From the NCBI RefSeq assembly GCF_039523035.1, contig NZ_BAAAEN010000024.1:1-64000 (forward strand): 64,000 nucleotides of DNA, read 5' to 3'. Within the stretch, counting starts at the first letter, position 1, and each line of letters begins with the position of its first letter. The stretch comes from Pigmentiphaga daeguensis (GTDB lineage: Bacteria > Pseudomonadota > Gammaproteobacteria > Burkholderiales > Burkholderiaceae_B). Shown piece after piece: positions 35,935 to 44,162 of the stretch. Under the pieces are notes generated by a model. That model had not been told where the DNA came from, made no database searches, and worked only from the letters and a program-made list of their open reading frames with translations. The translations under genes and the position numbers were made by a program.

Positions 35935-36849
35935 TCAGAACGAAGCAGCCAATGCCGGCTCCTGCTCCTCGACTTCACCTTCGGGCTCGCGCTCGGCGGG
36001 CTCGGCAGGCTGATCGGCAGCGGGGGCGGCGTCCTCGGCTTCGGGCGCGGGAGCGTCCTGGGCCGGCGGCGAATCTGCTTGCGCGGGGCTCGTCGGATAG
36101 ACCTTGGTGCCGTCGATCTTGATCAGGCCGATGTGGATCAGTGTCGATTCCAGGCTTGCGGCCGGTTCCCCAGCGCGCTCACCCTTGGTGCGGATGTACG
36201 GATCGATCTTCATGTCGTTGAGACGGAAAGCGATCAGCACCTTGCAGTCCCCCTCGATGGCCTGCACGCACCGGCGAACCAGATGCTCGGCTTCAGGGGT
36301 GGTGACGATGGTGTCGAAGTACCGATACTCCGGTTCATCGACAGGCCCGGCCAGAGCGGCGACGGTGCAAGAGAGGAACGGGTCGCCATCTTTGGGTGTG
36401 ACGTCCTTCGGACGGCTGAGGTAGCCGATGCCGCGGGTGATCAGCTCGTGTTGCCTGATCGAAGCCAGTTCGGCCCGGTCAAATGGCTCGGCCTTGAGCA
36501 GTCGCGCCTTGAGGGACGCGGCGGCTTGGCCTTTCTGCTCACCCTTGTCGCGGATGTACGCATCGCCCCACAGGTCGCCGAGGCGAAAGCGCACCAGCGG
36601 GCGCTGCTTGGGATCGTCAACGCCGATGTAGCGCTCGACCAGCTTCTTGGCCTCGGCACCCGAGACCTTGACGTCGAAATAGCGATAGCTGGGGTCCTTC
36701 GCGGAACCGACCAGCGCGGCGATGGTACACGCCAGGAAAGGCTGCGCACGGCGGCCGCCCCGAACAGGCACTTCACGGGCACGCTGGATGTAGCCGATGC
36801 CCGAGGTGTGGAGGTCGAAATACGATTTCTCGTTGGACGTGGTGCTCAT
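35935..36849 (-). CDS. STY4534 family ICE protein with two DUF3577 domains
   Basis: This 304-residue protein has two head-to-tail DUF3577 domains, about residues 13-115 and 133-238. Each contains GIGY, FL(A/S)CT(I/V)AAL, YRYFD and a closing I(R)(D/T)KGE segment. The remainder is an acidic glutamate/proline/alanine tail, as seen in SSB-like proteins. Its exact role is unknown. It is preceded by a 377-bp gap with the long leader type, suggesting it begins a transcription unit. ATG 36849 is set by homology and a GGAG just upstream. Confidence 0.87.
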   Translation of the reverse strand: MSTTSNEKSYFDLHTSGIGYIQRAREVPVRGGRRAQPFLACTIAALVGSAKDPSYRYFDVKVSGAEAKKLVERYIGVDDPKQRPLVRFRLGDLWGDAYIRDKGEQKGQAAASLKARLLKAEPFDRAELASIRQHELITRGIGYLSRPKDVTPKDGDPFLSCTVAALAGPVDEPEYRYFDTIVTTPEAEHLVRRCVQAIEGDCKVLIAFRLNDMKIDPYIRTKGERAGEPAASLESTLIHIGLIKIDGTKVYPTSPAQADSPPAQDAPAPEAEDAAPAADQPAEPAEREPEGEVEEQEPALAASF

Positions 36850-37159
36850 GGTGAATCTCCATAGGGATGAAGCGGAGACACACCGGCCCCACGCTGCGGG
36901 GAAAGGTGCGTAACCCCGCGATGGGTTGATAAGGCGAAAGCATCCACCACCAGAGACTGGTGGCCGCTCGCGGATGGATGCGGTGCGAGCTGGCTCGGTC
37001 ACGCAGTGGGAACTGCGCCGCAACCTCGAAGACCGATGGTTGCCTGGCATGTCGCTGACAACGTCAGCAGGCATGGGCTCAGCATGGCCGGGCCTCGCGC
37101 GCGAGACAGCCATCAATCGGCATTCGGGCGATTCCCTTTGATGAAATCTCACACGGCAG
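36850..37159 (-). promoter_or_regulatory. Long structured leader of the STY4534 gene
   Basis: On the transcript, stem A (37047-37075) pairs GCTGAC with GTCAGC between CATG motifs. Stem B pairs GCAACC with GGTTGC. A later stem is formed by CCACCAG / CTGGTGG, and a compound GGGG/CCCC hairpin (about 36884-36926) precedes the ribosome site. It aligns with the radC leader, including GCGGCGCAG after stem B, with compensating changes in both stems. No protein gene fits in this gap. Confidence 0.68.
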
Positions 37160-37190
37160 AAAAAAGGCCCTCCTTCCGAATGGAGGGAGA
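37160..37190 (-). terminator. Rho-independent terminator
   Basis: On the minus strand CCCTCC-ATTCGGAA-GGAGGG is followed by CC and six T residues (plus-strand A run at 37160-37165). It lies about 40 bp beyond the stop of the gene at 37227 and directly before the long leader of the STY4534 gene. Confidence 0.87.
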
Positions 37191-37226
37191 GCCTGTGGGG
37201 GGCATGTTGCCTGTTTTTTCGCGGTG

Positions 37227-38039
37227 TCACGCCGGTACAGTGCGGCGCCGTCGGGACGTCTCCGCGCCGATCACGCTCACATCGATCAGACGCCAGCGCC
37301 CGTCGTCGATGAGCCGCTCCAGCACTTCGCCGAGCATGTCGAAATACACCTCGTCGTGCCGATCGACCAACTCGCCGTCGCGGCACAGCTCCACCGCATA
37401 GGTATCGCTGCCGCGCTGGTAGAGGATCGTCACCCGACCGTCGAACTTCGCGGTCGAAACCGTGAAACTGATCGCCGGAGGCGTTTCGATGATCTTGGCC
37501 GGCTTCGGATCGACCCAGGTGAAGTCGTGGGCGCCCGCATCGACCAGCATGTGGGTGATGCGCCGGAACCCGTCGGGCGCCGACATTTCCTCCAACTGCT
37601 CGATGAGCTGACCCAGTTCCATACACTGCGGCTCGGGAATGGGCAGCTTGGCCGGCGCGGAGCCGAGGATGTGTGTCTTGACGGTGTAGGGAGTGCCGTC
37701 GGACATCATCTCGGTGCGCTCTTCTGGCGTGTCCGCACGCAGACCGTCGAAACGACGACGGGCATAGGGTTGGACATGCACCTTGGTGCCCTCGCTGGGA
37801 ATGCTGGTCACCAGGTTGGGATCGAGTACCGCGAACTCGCTGGGCTTGAGCTTGACGACGATGGCGTCCTCGCTGGCTGCGACCACCTTGCCGTCGAAGG
37901 GCTGGGGATCGATGACAAAGCCCAGTGTCGAGGACTGTGGCTGATCATCGAACACGCGGTACTTGAACGACCGCACGTTGCGGGGCACATGGCCTGCGAC
38001 CAGCGAAGGCATCAGGGTCTTGATAAGAGAGCGATCCAT
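37227..38039 (-). CDS. ICE accessory protein, unknown
   Basis: This 270-residue soluble protein has beta-rich segments (SFKYRVFDDQ, GKVVAASEDAIVVKL, GRVTILYQRGSDTYAV) and a basic C-terminus. It is its own transcription unit, with a long structured leader before it and a strong terminator after it. I do not recognise a family. ATG 38039 follows AAGGAG. Confidence 0.72.
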   Translation of the reverse strand: MDRSLIKTLMPSLVAGHVPRNVRSFKYRVFDDQPQSSTLGFVIDPQPFDGKVVAASEDAIVVKLKPSEFAVLDPNLVTSIPSEGTKVHVQPYARRRFDGLRADTPEERTEMMSDGTPYTVKTHILGSAPAKLPIPEPQCMELGQLIEQLEEMSAPDGFRRITHMLVDAGAHDFTWVDPKPAKIIETPPAISFTVSTAKFDGRVTILYQRGSDTYAVELCRDGELVDRHDEVYFDMLGEVLERLIDDGRWRLIDVSVIGAETSRRRRTVPA

Positions 38040-38291
38040 GTGAATCTCCTTGAGGAAGAACAAGGGATTCCCCGCCCGCAAGGGAGAGGTCCCTTGTGGG
38101 TGAATGGGCGCGATGCGTCCGTAGGAAGAAACAACCAGCACGGTTTCCCGCGCTTGCAGCCTTGAAGGTCTTGACTGCCTGGGCATGTGTCGGCAACGCC
38201 GACGAACATGGGGCAAGGATGGCCCTTGAGTGAGCCGCCTGCGCTCAGGAAACCGCACCGCGCCGCACCCGCTTTCCTGCGTCGCGACAAG
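38040..38291 (-). promoter_or_regulatory. Long structured leader (gene starting at 38039)
   Basis: Stem A (38183-38210) pairs GTCGGC with GCCGAC between CATGT and ACATG. Stem B pairs GCAG with CTGC around an AAGACCTTCAA loop. The compound hairpin (CAAGGGA 38061-38067 with TCCCTTG 38090-38096) ends just before the ribosome site. The stem sequences differ from the radC and STY4534 leaders while the pairing is kept. Confidence 0.65.
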
Positions 38292-38314
38292 AAAAGGCCC
38301 CTCGAAAGGGGCTG
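38292..38314 (-). terminator. Rho-independent terminator
   Basis: AGCCCCT-TTCG-AGGGGCC followed by TTTTC on the minus strand, 6 bp past the stop of the gene at 38320. It closes the 40268-38320 transcription unit. Confidence 0.85.
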
Positions 38315-38319
38315 AGTGG

Positions 38320-38598
38320 TCAGGCTTGGTACACGAAGTAGTGTTCGCGCTGGCGTGGAAAGAACACGTGCTTCCACGTGTCACCGCCGGTGTTACCACC
38401 GTCGAAAACAACCATTTCGTAGTCGTCGATGTCGGTGCCTGCCAGATCGGCGCTGGCGATATGGCGCATGTGCAGCATGCCGCTCAAGCGCTCGAATACC
38501 AGGATCTGGCCGATGGCGTCGTCCTGGCCCATGGCGTTGACGCAGGCTCCAAGCTGATGCTCGAAGTCGAGCGCGGGCGAGATGAGTTCGGGGAACAT
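38320..38598 (-). CDS. Small ICE accessory protein, unknown
   Basis: This 92-residue acidic protein contains EHQLGACVNAMGQDDAIGQIL and a C-terminus ending REHYFVYQA. It is the last gene before a terminator. No family recognised. Its start follows CAGGAG and a compound hairpin leader. Confidence 0.7.
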   Translation of the reverse strand: MFPELISPALDFEHQLGACVNAMGQDDAIGQILVFERLSGMLHMRHIASADLAGTDIDDYEMVVFDGGNTGGDTWKHVFFPRQREHYFVYQA

Positions 38599-38692
38599 GA
38601 GGGTGCTCCTGTGAAAATGAACCAGCCCGGCTCCGGGCAGGAGACGGGCTGGTATGGGGGAGAAAGAGGAAGGATGGCGCGTCGCGCGGCTG
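38599..38692 (-). promoter_or_regulatory. Short structured leader
   Basis: Perfect 9-bp outer arms ACCAGCCCG / CGGGCTGGT (38621-38629 with 38645-38653) enclose a CTCC-TGCCC-GGAG inner stem, directly before the start at 38598. It has the best-formed outer stem of the short leaders. Confidence 0.7.
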
Positions 38693-39430
38693 CTAGGACT
38701 CGGCCAGCGGCAGGCCCGGTAGCACGGAAGCGTCGGCGTCGAGGATCAGGATGCGCACGTCGGCCTGGCCAGCCAGTTCAAGGATGTTCGCCAGGTCGTC
38801 CGGCATGCCCTTGTTCCGGTGCTCCTGCCGAAGCTGCTCGGCGGTGATGCCCTCGGCATGCTCCAGGTTCTGGTCCGTCCAGGGCGTGGAGATCAGCTTG
38901 ATGCCGATCGCCGGGCTGTACGGAACCCGGAACGCGATGAACAGGAAAGCCTCCGGCGTGGCGAGGTCTGCCAGGTTGGCGAGGTAGTGCCAGGTATCGA
39001 CGGTGATGTGCTCACGACTGATTTCCCAGGCCCGGCTGAAATACCCGATCTCGAAACTCAGGCGCTGCACGACGTCCCGCGCGGCCTCGGCCGAATAGGT
39101 GTCACCGACGTGGACCGGACGGCCGTCGAAGTCGTCGCCATGGATGGCATAGACCACGGCGCCGATCAGGCCTTGGCCGCTGACGCCTTCACCGGCATCG
39201 CATTCGGCCAGCACCTCGGCACTCACGGGGTCAGGACCATTGTTGACCACGGCGAAATCGCTGGTGACGATGCAGGACGATGAAACCAGCTCCTCGTCGG
39301 AGAGGTGTTCTTGGCTGGCGTGGATGTTTCGCCAGACATGCGGGCTTCCGTCCTCGTAGCTGATGCACAGCGTGCGGACGATTTTCAAATTCCAGTAGCC
39401 GCGGAGAAAGGGATTGAATTTCTGGGACAT
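38693..39430 (-). CDS. ICE accessory protein, unknown
   Basis: This 245-residue acidic soluble protein begins SQKFNPFLRGYWNLKIVRTLCI. The middle section (EVLAECDAGEGV, YFSRAWEISREHI) looks like mixed alpha/beta folding, and the C-terminus (QADVRILILDADASVLPG) a short Rossmann-like strand. Conserved in this accessory block but without assigned function. ATG 39430 is preferred; the longer frame upstream crosses the leader. Confidence 0.7.
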   Translation of the reverse strand: MSQKFNPFLRGYWNLKIVRTLCISYEDGSPHVWRNIHASQEHLSDEELVSSSCIVTSDFAVVNNGPDPVSAEVLAECDAGEGVSGQGLIGAVVYAIHGDDFDGRPVHVGDTYSAEAARDVVQRLSFEIGYFSRAWEISREHITVDTWHYLANLADLATPEAFLFIAFRVPYSPAIGIKLISTPWTDQNLEHAEGITAEQLRQEHRNKGMPDDLANILELAGQADVRILILDADASVLPGLPLAES

Positions 39431-39641
39431 GGGAACTCTCCAGATTGAATAATGGAGCCAAATCCCGCCACCGGGAATTGGACCCGGTGGGTTGAAAGTC
39501 GGAAATGCGTCAAGCGGTGCTGATCCTTTGTCTTGGATCGGCCTCGCACTGGGCAATGGAAAGTGATTCGAGGGACATGGCCTAATGGGCGCATGTCCCT
39601 CATGGGGATTGAACGAAAGCGGAGGTACACGGAAAACTGGC
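39431..39641 (-). promoter_or_regulatory. Leader with two hairpins
   Basis: One hairpin has perfect 10-bp arms GAGGGACATG (39570-39579) and CATGTCCCTC (39592-39601). Closer to the gene is the two-tier hairpin seen elsewhere: CCAA / TTTGG outer arms and a TCCC-GGTGGC-GGGA inner stem (39454-39485). The far hairpin keeps the CATG/ACATG flavour of stem A, though the sequence differs. Confidence 0.55.
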
Positions 39642-40034
39642 TCACCAGCCGCTGTAGTTCACCAGCAGGTCGGCAATGACCTTGCGGCGTTCCAAGTCGA
39701 GACCGTCGAAGTCCGACAGCCCGTGGAAGTGGCAGCGTTTGAGCATGGCACCGCCATCGTGCGCGTTGTAGAAGCTGACCATGGCGGACAGAAACATGCG
39801 TTGCCCGCTGCTCAGGACACCGAGGGCATCGTTGAGCCGCAGCATGTTGGGACGCAGATCCCACTTGCTTTTGGCCTGGTTCAGGCCGTCACGGGTGCCG
39901 TCGCCGAACCATTCGGGGCCAGCGATCTCGGCACCACGCTTCCATGCCTCGAAGAAGGCTTGGGGCGCGGCAGCGAAATGCTGCTCTTCCCGCATGATCT
40001 GATCGACGACTTCCTGCGGCAGCAGTTGATTCAT
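39642..40034 (-). CDS. ICE accessory protein, unknown
   Basis: This 130-residue helical protein runs from NQLLPQEVVDQIMREEQHF to RRKVIADLLVNYSGW. It follows the 40056 gene by 21 bp with no leader of its own, so both are read from one message. No family recognised. Confidence 0.7.
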   Translation of the reverse strand: MNQLLPQEVVDQIMREEQHFAAAPQAFFEAWKRGAEIAGPEWFGDGTRDGLNQAKSKWDLRPNMLRLNDALGVLSSGQRMFLSAMVSFYNAHDGGAMLKRCHFHGLSDFDGLDLERRKVIADLLVNYSGW

Positions 40035-40055
40035 GGCGTGATTCCTCCAGTTGGA

Positions 40056-40268
40056 TCAGGGAATGGCGAGCTGGGACCAGCCGCCTCTTTCGAGGGCACG
40101 TTGAGCCGCCGCATGGCTGCGGAAGTACTCGTGCGATTCCCGCGAAACGGGACCTTCGGTATCGCGCGTGCCGATGTAGTGGCCGGCGGCGCTTTGCAGG
40201 ACTTCGAGCGGCAGGAACTTGCCGCAATAGGTCAAGGCCAACTGGCCGAAAGAGGCTTTGTGGGACAT
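40056..40268 (-). CDS. Small ICE accessory protein, unknown
   Basis: This 70-residue protein begins SHKASFGQLALTYCGKF. Its short C-terminal half (SHEYFRSHAAAQRALERG) looks like a helix. It is the first gene of a unit that follows a terminator and a long leader. ATG 40268 is chosen because CAAGGAG lies just upstream. Confidence 0.65.
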   Translation of the reverse strand: MSHKASFGQLALTYCGKFLPLEVLQSAAGHYIGTRDTEGPVSRESHEYFRSHAAAQRALERGGWSQLAIP

Positions 40269-40545
40269 GGGTAGGCTCCTTGGAAAAGCGGGGCCTTGTC
40301 CCTCACGGGATGGCAGCTCCCGCACGCGGTGGATAAAAAGCATCGGCGTCACGGGGACGCGTGTCCGCAGACTTGATGCGATACGGACTGGCGGGTTACG
40401 CGGGAAGAACCCACGGCAGCCTGGAACCCATGGCTGCTGGCATGTGCTGACGAATCAGCGAACATGCGGGCAGCTTCGTCCGGGGGCCGCGCTGCGTCAG
40501 TTGGAAAACGACATTCGGCCCAGCCCGGATTGATGGGCGCAGAGA
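40269..40545 (-). promoter_or_regulatory. Long structured leader (gene starting at 40268)
   Basis: Stem A (40440-40467) pairs GCTGA with TCAGC between CATGT and ACATG. Stem B pairs GCAGCC with GGCTGC. The compound hairpin has GCGGG / CCCGC arms (40288-40292 with 40319-40323) and a TCCC-GTGA-GGGA inner stem. It is the fourth copy of the long leader, again directly after a terminator. No gene fits this gap. Confidence 0.65.
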
Positions 40546-40570
40546 CAGAAAACCCGCATCGAGTGCGGGC
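40546..40570 (-). terminator. Rho-independent terminator
   Basis: CCCGCA-CTCGA-TGCGGG (40553-40569) followed by TTTTCTGT on the minus strand, 28 bp past the stop of the gene at 40598. Confidence 0.8.
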
Positions 40571-40597
40571 TGTCAGGGGGGGCGTGGGTGCGTTGGC

Positions 40598-40843
40598 TCA
40601 CTCGGTCGTGTCGCCCAGGACATGCTGCTTCCACAGGGCGAATGCCTCGTCCTGTCCCAGTTCGGCCAGGACCACAATGGGTTGCGCCTGCCGCGCACGC
40701 AGCGAAGCGAAATACGCCTTACGGTCGGCGATGGCCTTGAGATTGATGCCATCGATGAACAGCAGTTTGCCGCCTTTGATGAACAGCACCTTGTTGCCAA
40801 GGTCGCGCTCGAACGCGGCTCGTACTTTCTCCGGTTGTTGCAT
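40598..40843 (-). CDS. Small ICE accessory protein, unknown
   Basis: This 81-residue protein has a KVLFIKGGKLLFIDGINLKAI core that looks like a small beta-alpha unit. ATG 40843 is preferred to the longer frame because the upstream part is out of character. It stands alone between a 523-bp gap and a terminator. Function unknown. Confidence 0.65.
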   Translation of the reverse strand: MQQPEKVRAAFERDLGNKVLFIKGGKLLFIDGINLKAIADRKAYFASLRARQAQPIVVLAELGQDEAFALWKQHVLGDTTE

Positions 40844-41366
40844 GCGTCGGTTTCCTGTTGCTGTGGCCGGCCGTTGGCTCGGAACGTTGATCGGCGAGAT
40901 GAAGATGCCGAAGGCTCGCTGACCTTCGGCTCGGGAGGAAATAACCACCCGTGGGCTGTTGCAGGCCCGGTCGTCGCTAGAACCGTCTGCTCATCAGCAA
41001 TCACACCCGGCCCATGTCGTGGCTGGGGCCGGCATCGTCTGGCGCACATCCGCGCACAAAGGGAGCCCGTTTTTGCGCCGGTGGGCACCGGCACCGAATA
41101 CCGCTGACCACAAAGGGTCTCCGGGTGGCTCGCGCTGCCTGGTAAGCCATCGGGGGACCCTTCGCAGTGGGCGGGAGAAACACAGACCAGCAGAACACGC
41201 GGGAGACGGTTCGCGGAAAAGCTACCTTCAGGTCCCGCAGCCGGGGACGGCTGGGCGGGACGCGCACACGGACAAGAAGGTGTTGCGCGCTGGGCGACCC
41301 GCAGGGGCGTGCGGGACACGGGCCACGCCTTTGAAACAGGGCGCGGCCCACGGGAAACGGAGTCAG
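40844..41366 (-). other. Long non-coding gap between topB and the accessory block
   Basis: I see no protein gene in these 523 bp. On the minus strand the segment nearest the 40843 gene contains GCCGAAGG / CCTTCGGC, an 8-bp hairpin at about 40902-40925 of the kind seen in the other leaders. There are several GC-rich inverted repeats further up, including a GGCCC / GGGCC pair around a CATG near 41020. It probably carries the promoter and leader of the first accessory unit, but I cannot place a promoter. Confidence 0.4.
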
Positions 41367-43379
41367 TCAGGCGCCTTTGCGGCCGCTGCTACGCGAGCGC
41401 GAAGCGCCACGCTTGGGCGTACCGGATTCGACCGGCAGCGTGCCTTTGCAGTCGGGGTAGCGACTGCACGACCAGAATGGGCCGCTCTTGCCGGTGCGCT
41501 GGCGCGTCGCTGCGCCGCACTGCGGACATGCTGGCCCATGGGGAAGCTTGATGGACAGGGACATGCTGCCGTACTGCGCGATCAACTGCGAAATCCAGGC
41601 GGCCTGCTTGCTGAGGAATACGTCCAGGGTGAGCTGTCCCGCCTCGATCATGTCGAGCGCCTGCTCCCACACTGCCGTCGTGCCGGGGTCTGCAATCGCT
41701 GCGGGCACGGCGTCGATCAGCGTGAACGCCGCATCCGATGCGCGAATGGAGCGCCCCTTCTTCACGATGTAGCCACGGGCGATCAGCACGCTGATGATGT
41801 TGGCCCGCGTCGCCTCGGTGCCGATGCCCGTCGTGTCTTTGAGCTTCTGCTTCAGGCGCGGGTCGGTCACGAAGCGCGCAATGCCCTTCATCGACTTGAC
41901 CAGTTCGCCCTGGGTGTAGGGCTTGGGCGGCATCGTCTTGAGCGCCTTGATCTCGACCTCAGCCACCTGGCACGCCAGGCCCCCACGCAGCGGGGGCAGC
42001 ACCTGGCTGCGCGCCGCGTCGTCGCCGTCCTCATCCGCTTGCGGTTCGGCCAGCACCAGACGCCAGCCTTTGACGACCACCTGTTTACCGGTGGCCACCA
42101 GCATCTGCTGGCCGCAGGAAAACTCAGCCACGGTACGGTCGAACTCGTGGTGCGGTAGGAACTGCGCCAGGTAATGCGCCCGGATCAGCCGGTACACCGC
42201 CAGTTCCTTCTCGCTCAGAGCAGAGAGGTTCGCGGGTTCGAGCGTCGGAATGATGCCATGGTGCGCCGTGACCTTGCCGTCGTTCCAGGCGCGCGAACGC
42301 TGGGAGCGGTCGAGCTGACCCATGATCGGGCGCAGCGACGGGTCGGTCTTGAGCAGGCTGTCCAGGACGGCGGGCACCTCGGCAAACATGCTTTCGGGCA
42401 GGTAGCCGGAGTCCGAGCGTGGGTAGGTCGTGGCCTTGTAGGTTTCGTACAGCGCCTGGGCGATCTCCAGCGTTTCCTGTACGTCCAGCCCGAGCTGCCT
42501 GGAACAGACCTCCTGAAGCGTCCCCAGATCGAACAGCAGCGGCGGGCCTTCGCGCACGCGCTCGGTCTCGATCGACACCACCTGGACGCTGCCCGCAGCG
42601 CGAATCTGCTGCGCCGCCTGCTGGGCGACCGGCTGTTGCAGGCAACGACCGGCGTCGTCGGTGCAGCCATCGGGCGCAACCCACAGCGCGGCGAAAGCCT
42701 GACCCTCTGCGGACAGAGACACGTCGATGCCCCAGAACGGCACCGACTTGAAAGCCGCGATTTCGCGGTCGCGGTCCACGACCAGCTTCAGGGTCGGGGT
42801 CTGGACACGTCCGACCGACAGCACGCCGTCGTAGCCTGCTTGCCGCCCGAGCACAGTGAAAAGTCTGCTGAGGTTCATGCCGACGAGCCAGTCTGCCCGC
42901 GAACGCGCCAGCGCCGAGTAATACATCGGCAGCGTATCGGACGACGGTCGCAGCTTGCCGAGCGCGGTGCGGATCGACGCATCGTTGAGTGCCGATAGCC
43001 ACAAACGCTCGATGGGACCACGGTAGCCGCACAGGTCGATGATCTCGCGGGCAATCAGCTCGCCCTCGCGGTCGGCATCGGTGGCGATGACGAGATGGGT
43101 CGCCTTCGCCAGAAGCGCCTTGACGACCTTGAATTGCGTGGCGGTCTTCGGTTTGACCTCGACCCGCCACTGCTGGGGAATGATGGGCAACTGCTCCAGT
43201 GACCAGCGCTTGAGCGCCGCGTCATAGACCTCGGGTGCTGCCGCTTCTACGAGATGGCCGATGCACCAGGTGACGGTGACGCCGGTGCCGTTGAGACAGC
43301 CTTCACCACGCTGCGTCGCGCCGAGAATCCGGCCAATATCCTTGCCCTGGGAGGGCTTCTCGCACAAGAACAGCCGCAT
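41367..43379 (-). CDS. topB: DNA topoisomerase III
   Basis: This 670-residue type IA topoisomerase has an N-terminal TOPRIM domain with DADREGE at 101-107 and the active-site tyrosine in TTYPRSD near residue 320. The C-terminus has a zinc-ribbon-like CPQC...CSRYPDCKG module near 630-660. It would relax or decatenate ICE DNA during conjugative replication. The TopB-SSB pairing is standard for the class. Confidence 0.95.
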   Translation of the reverse strand: MRLFLCEKPSQGKDIGRILGATQRGEGCLNGTGVTVTWCIGHLVEAAAPEVYDAALKRWSLEQLPIIPQQWRVEVKPKTATQFKVVKALLAKATHLVIATDADREGELIAREIIDLCGYRGPIERLWLSALNDASIRTALGKLRPSSDTLPMYYSALARSRADWLVGMNLSRLFTVLGRQAGYDGVLSVGRVQTPTLKLVVDRDREIAAFKSVPFWGIDVSLSAEGQAFAALWVAPDGCTDDAGRCLQQPVAQQAAQQIRAAGSVQVVSIETERVREGPPLLFDLGTLQEVCSRQLGLDVQETLEIAQALYETYKATTYPRSDSGYLPESMFAEVPAVLDSLLKTDPSLRPIMGQLDRSQRSRAWNDGKVTAHHGIIPTLEPANLSALSEKELAVYRLIRAHYLAQFLPHHEFDRTVAEFSCGQQMLVATGKQVVVKGWRLVLAEPQADEDGDDAARSQVLPPLRGGLACQVAEVEIKALKTMPPKPYTQGELVKSMKGIARFVTDPRLKQKLKDTTGIGTEATRANIISVLIARGYIVKKGRSIRASDAAFTLIDAVPAAIADPGTTAVWEQALDMIEAGQLTLDVFLSKQAAWISQLIAQYGSMSLSIKLPHGPACPQCGAATRQRTGKSGPFWSCSRYPDCKGTLPVESGTPKRGASRSRSSGRKGA

Positions 43380-43583
43380 ATCCGTCCATCCGATTTCCGT
43401 GGTTCATTGAGTTGCTGGAATCGAGGATGCCGGGCACCGCCAGGGGCAGCAGTAAACAAGTCGCAAGCGGTGGCGACCACTTTCACGGGATGGAATGGCT
43501 TGGGCGGAGATAACGCGCAGCCGGGGTATGCGGGCCGGGAGCCGCGATTTTCAGGAGCGCGTGGAAGCCGGTGGACGTTGATG

Positions 43584-43606
43584 GAGCTATCCCCTGGGGA
43601 TAGCTC
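43584..43606. repeat. 23-bp palindrome, copy 1
   Basis: Perfect arms GAGCTATCCCC and GGGGATAGCTC flank a central T. It lies in the 269-bp gap between topB and ssb (43380-43648), which otherwise shows no gene. Three related copies occur at 45591, 45723 and 63374, all between genes of the regulatory/replication end. No T run follows, so it is unlikely to be a terminator. Confidence 0.8.
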
Positions 43607-43648
43607 GCGGGTGCATGGAGCGGCGAACAGTGGCCGGCTCATACCGGG

Positions 43649-44089
43649 TCACTTCCTACGCCGCGGCTCTTTTGGCGCAGCCGGTTCCTGGGCGGCCTGG
43701 GACTTTGCCTCCGCATCCTGCGGCTTCGGGCTGAGGGTCACGGACTCGACGCGGAACGGCAGGATGCCAACGCTGCGCGCGTTGATCTGCCAGGTCTCGC
43801 GCGGCTGATCTTCGTTGTTCGTCCAGGGCTCGCGCTCCATGCGGCCGACGACCAGCACGCGCATGCCTTTCTGGTACAGGTTCTTCCAGTGCGCGACGTC
43901 ACGGTGCCAGATTTCCACCGGTGCCCAGAAGCCGCCGCGATCCTCGAAGTCGCCGCCTTTGGTGGGAACGGGGTTGTCGAAATACACGTTCAGCCGCAGT
44001 AAGCGCCGCGGCTCGTCGTTGCCGTTGGGGAACTCCCGGTACTCGGGCGGGGAGCCAATGTTGCCTTCGCCCCAAAAGTGCGTGCTCAT
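43649..44089 (-). CDS. ssb: Single-stranded DNA-binding protein
   Basis: This 146-residue OB-fold protein has WAPVEIWHRDVAHW and the GMRVLVVGRMEREPW core typical of ICE-type SSBs. A basic/alanine-rich tail ends KEPRRRK instead of the acidic tip of chromosomal SSB. It should coat the transferred or replicating single strand. ATG 44089 fits the family start. Confidence 0.9.
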   Translation of the reverse strand: MSTHFWGEGNIGSPPEYREFPNGNDEPRRLLRLNVYFDNPVPTKGGDFEDRGGFWAPVEIWHRDVAHWKNLYQKGMRVLVVGRMEREPWTNNEDQPRETWQINARSVGILPFRVESVTLSPKPQDAEAKSQAAQEPAAPKEPRRRK

Positions 44090-44162
44090 GTTGCAATTTC
44101 CATGGTGGTTGAAATACCCGTGCCGCGTCGGCTTCGGGCGCGTACTGGGGAGTCCGGTGCCA

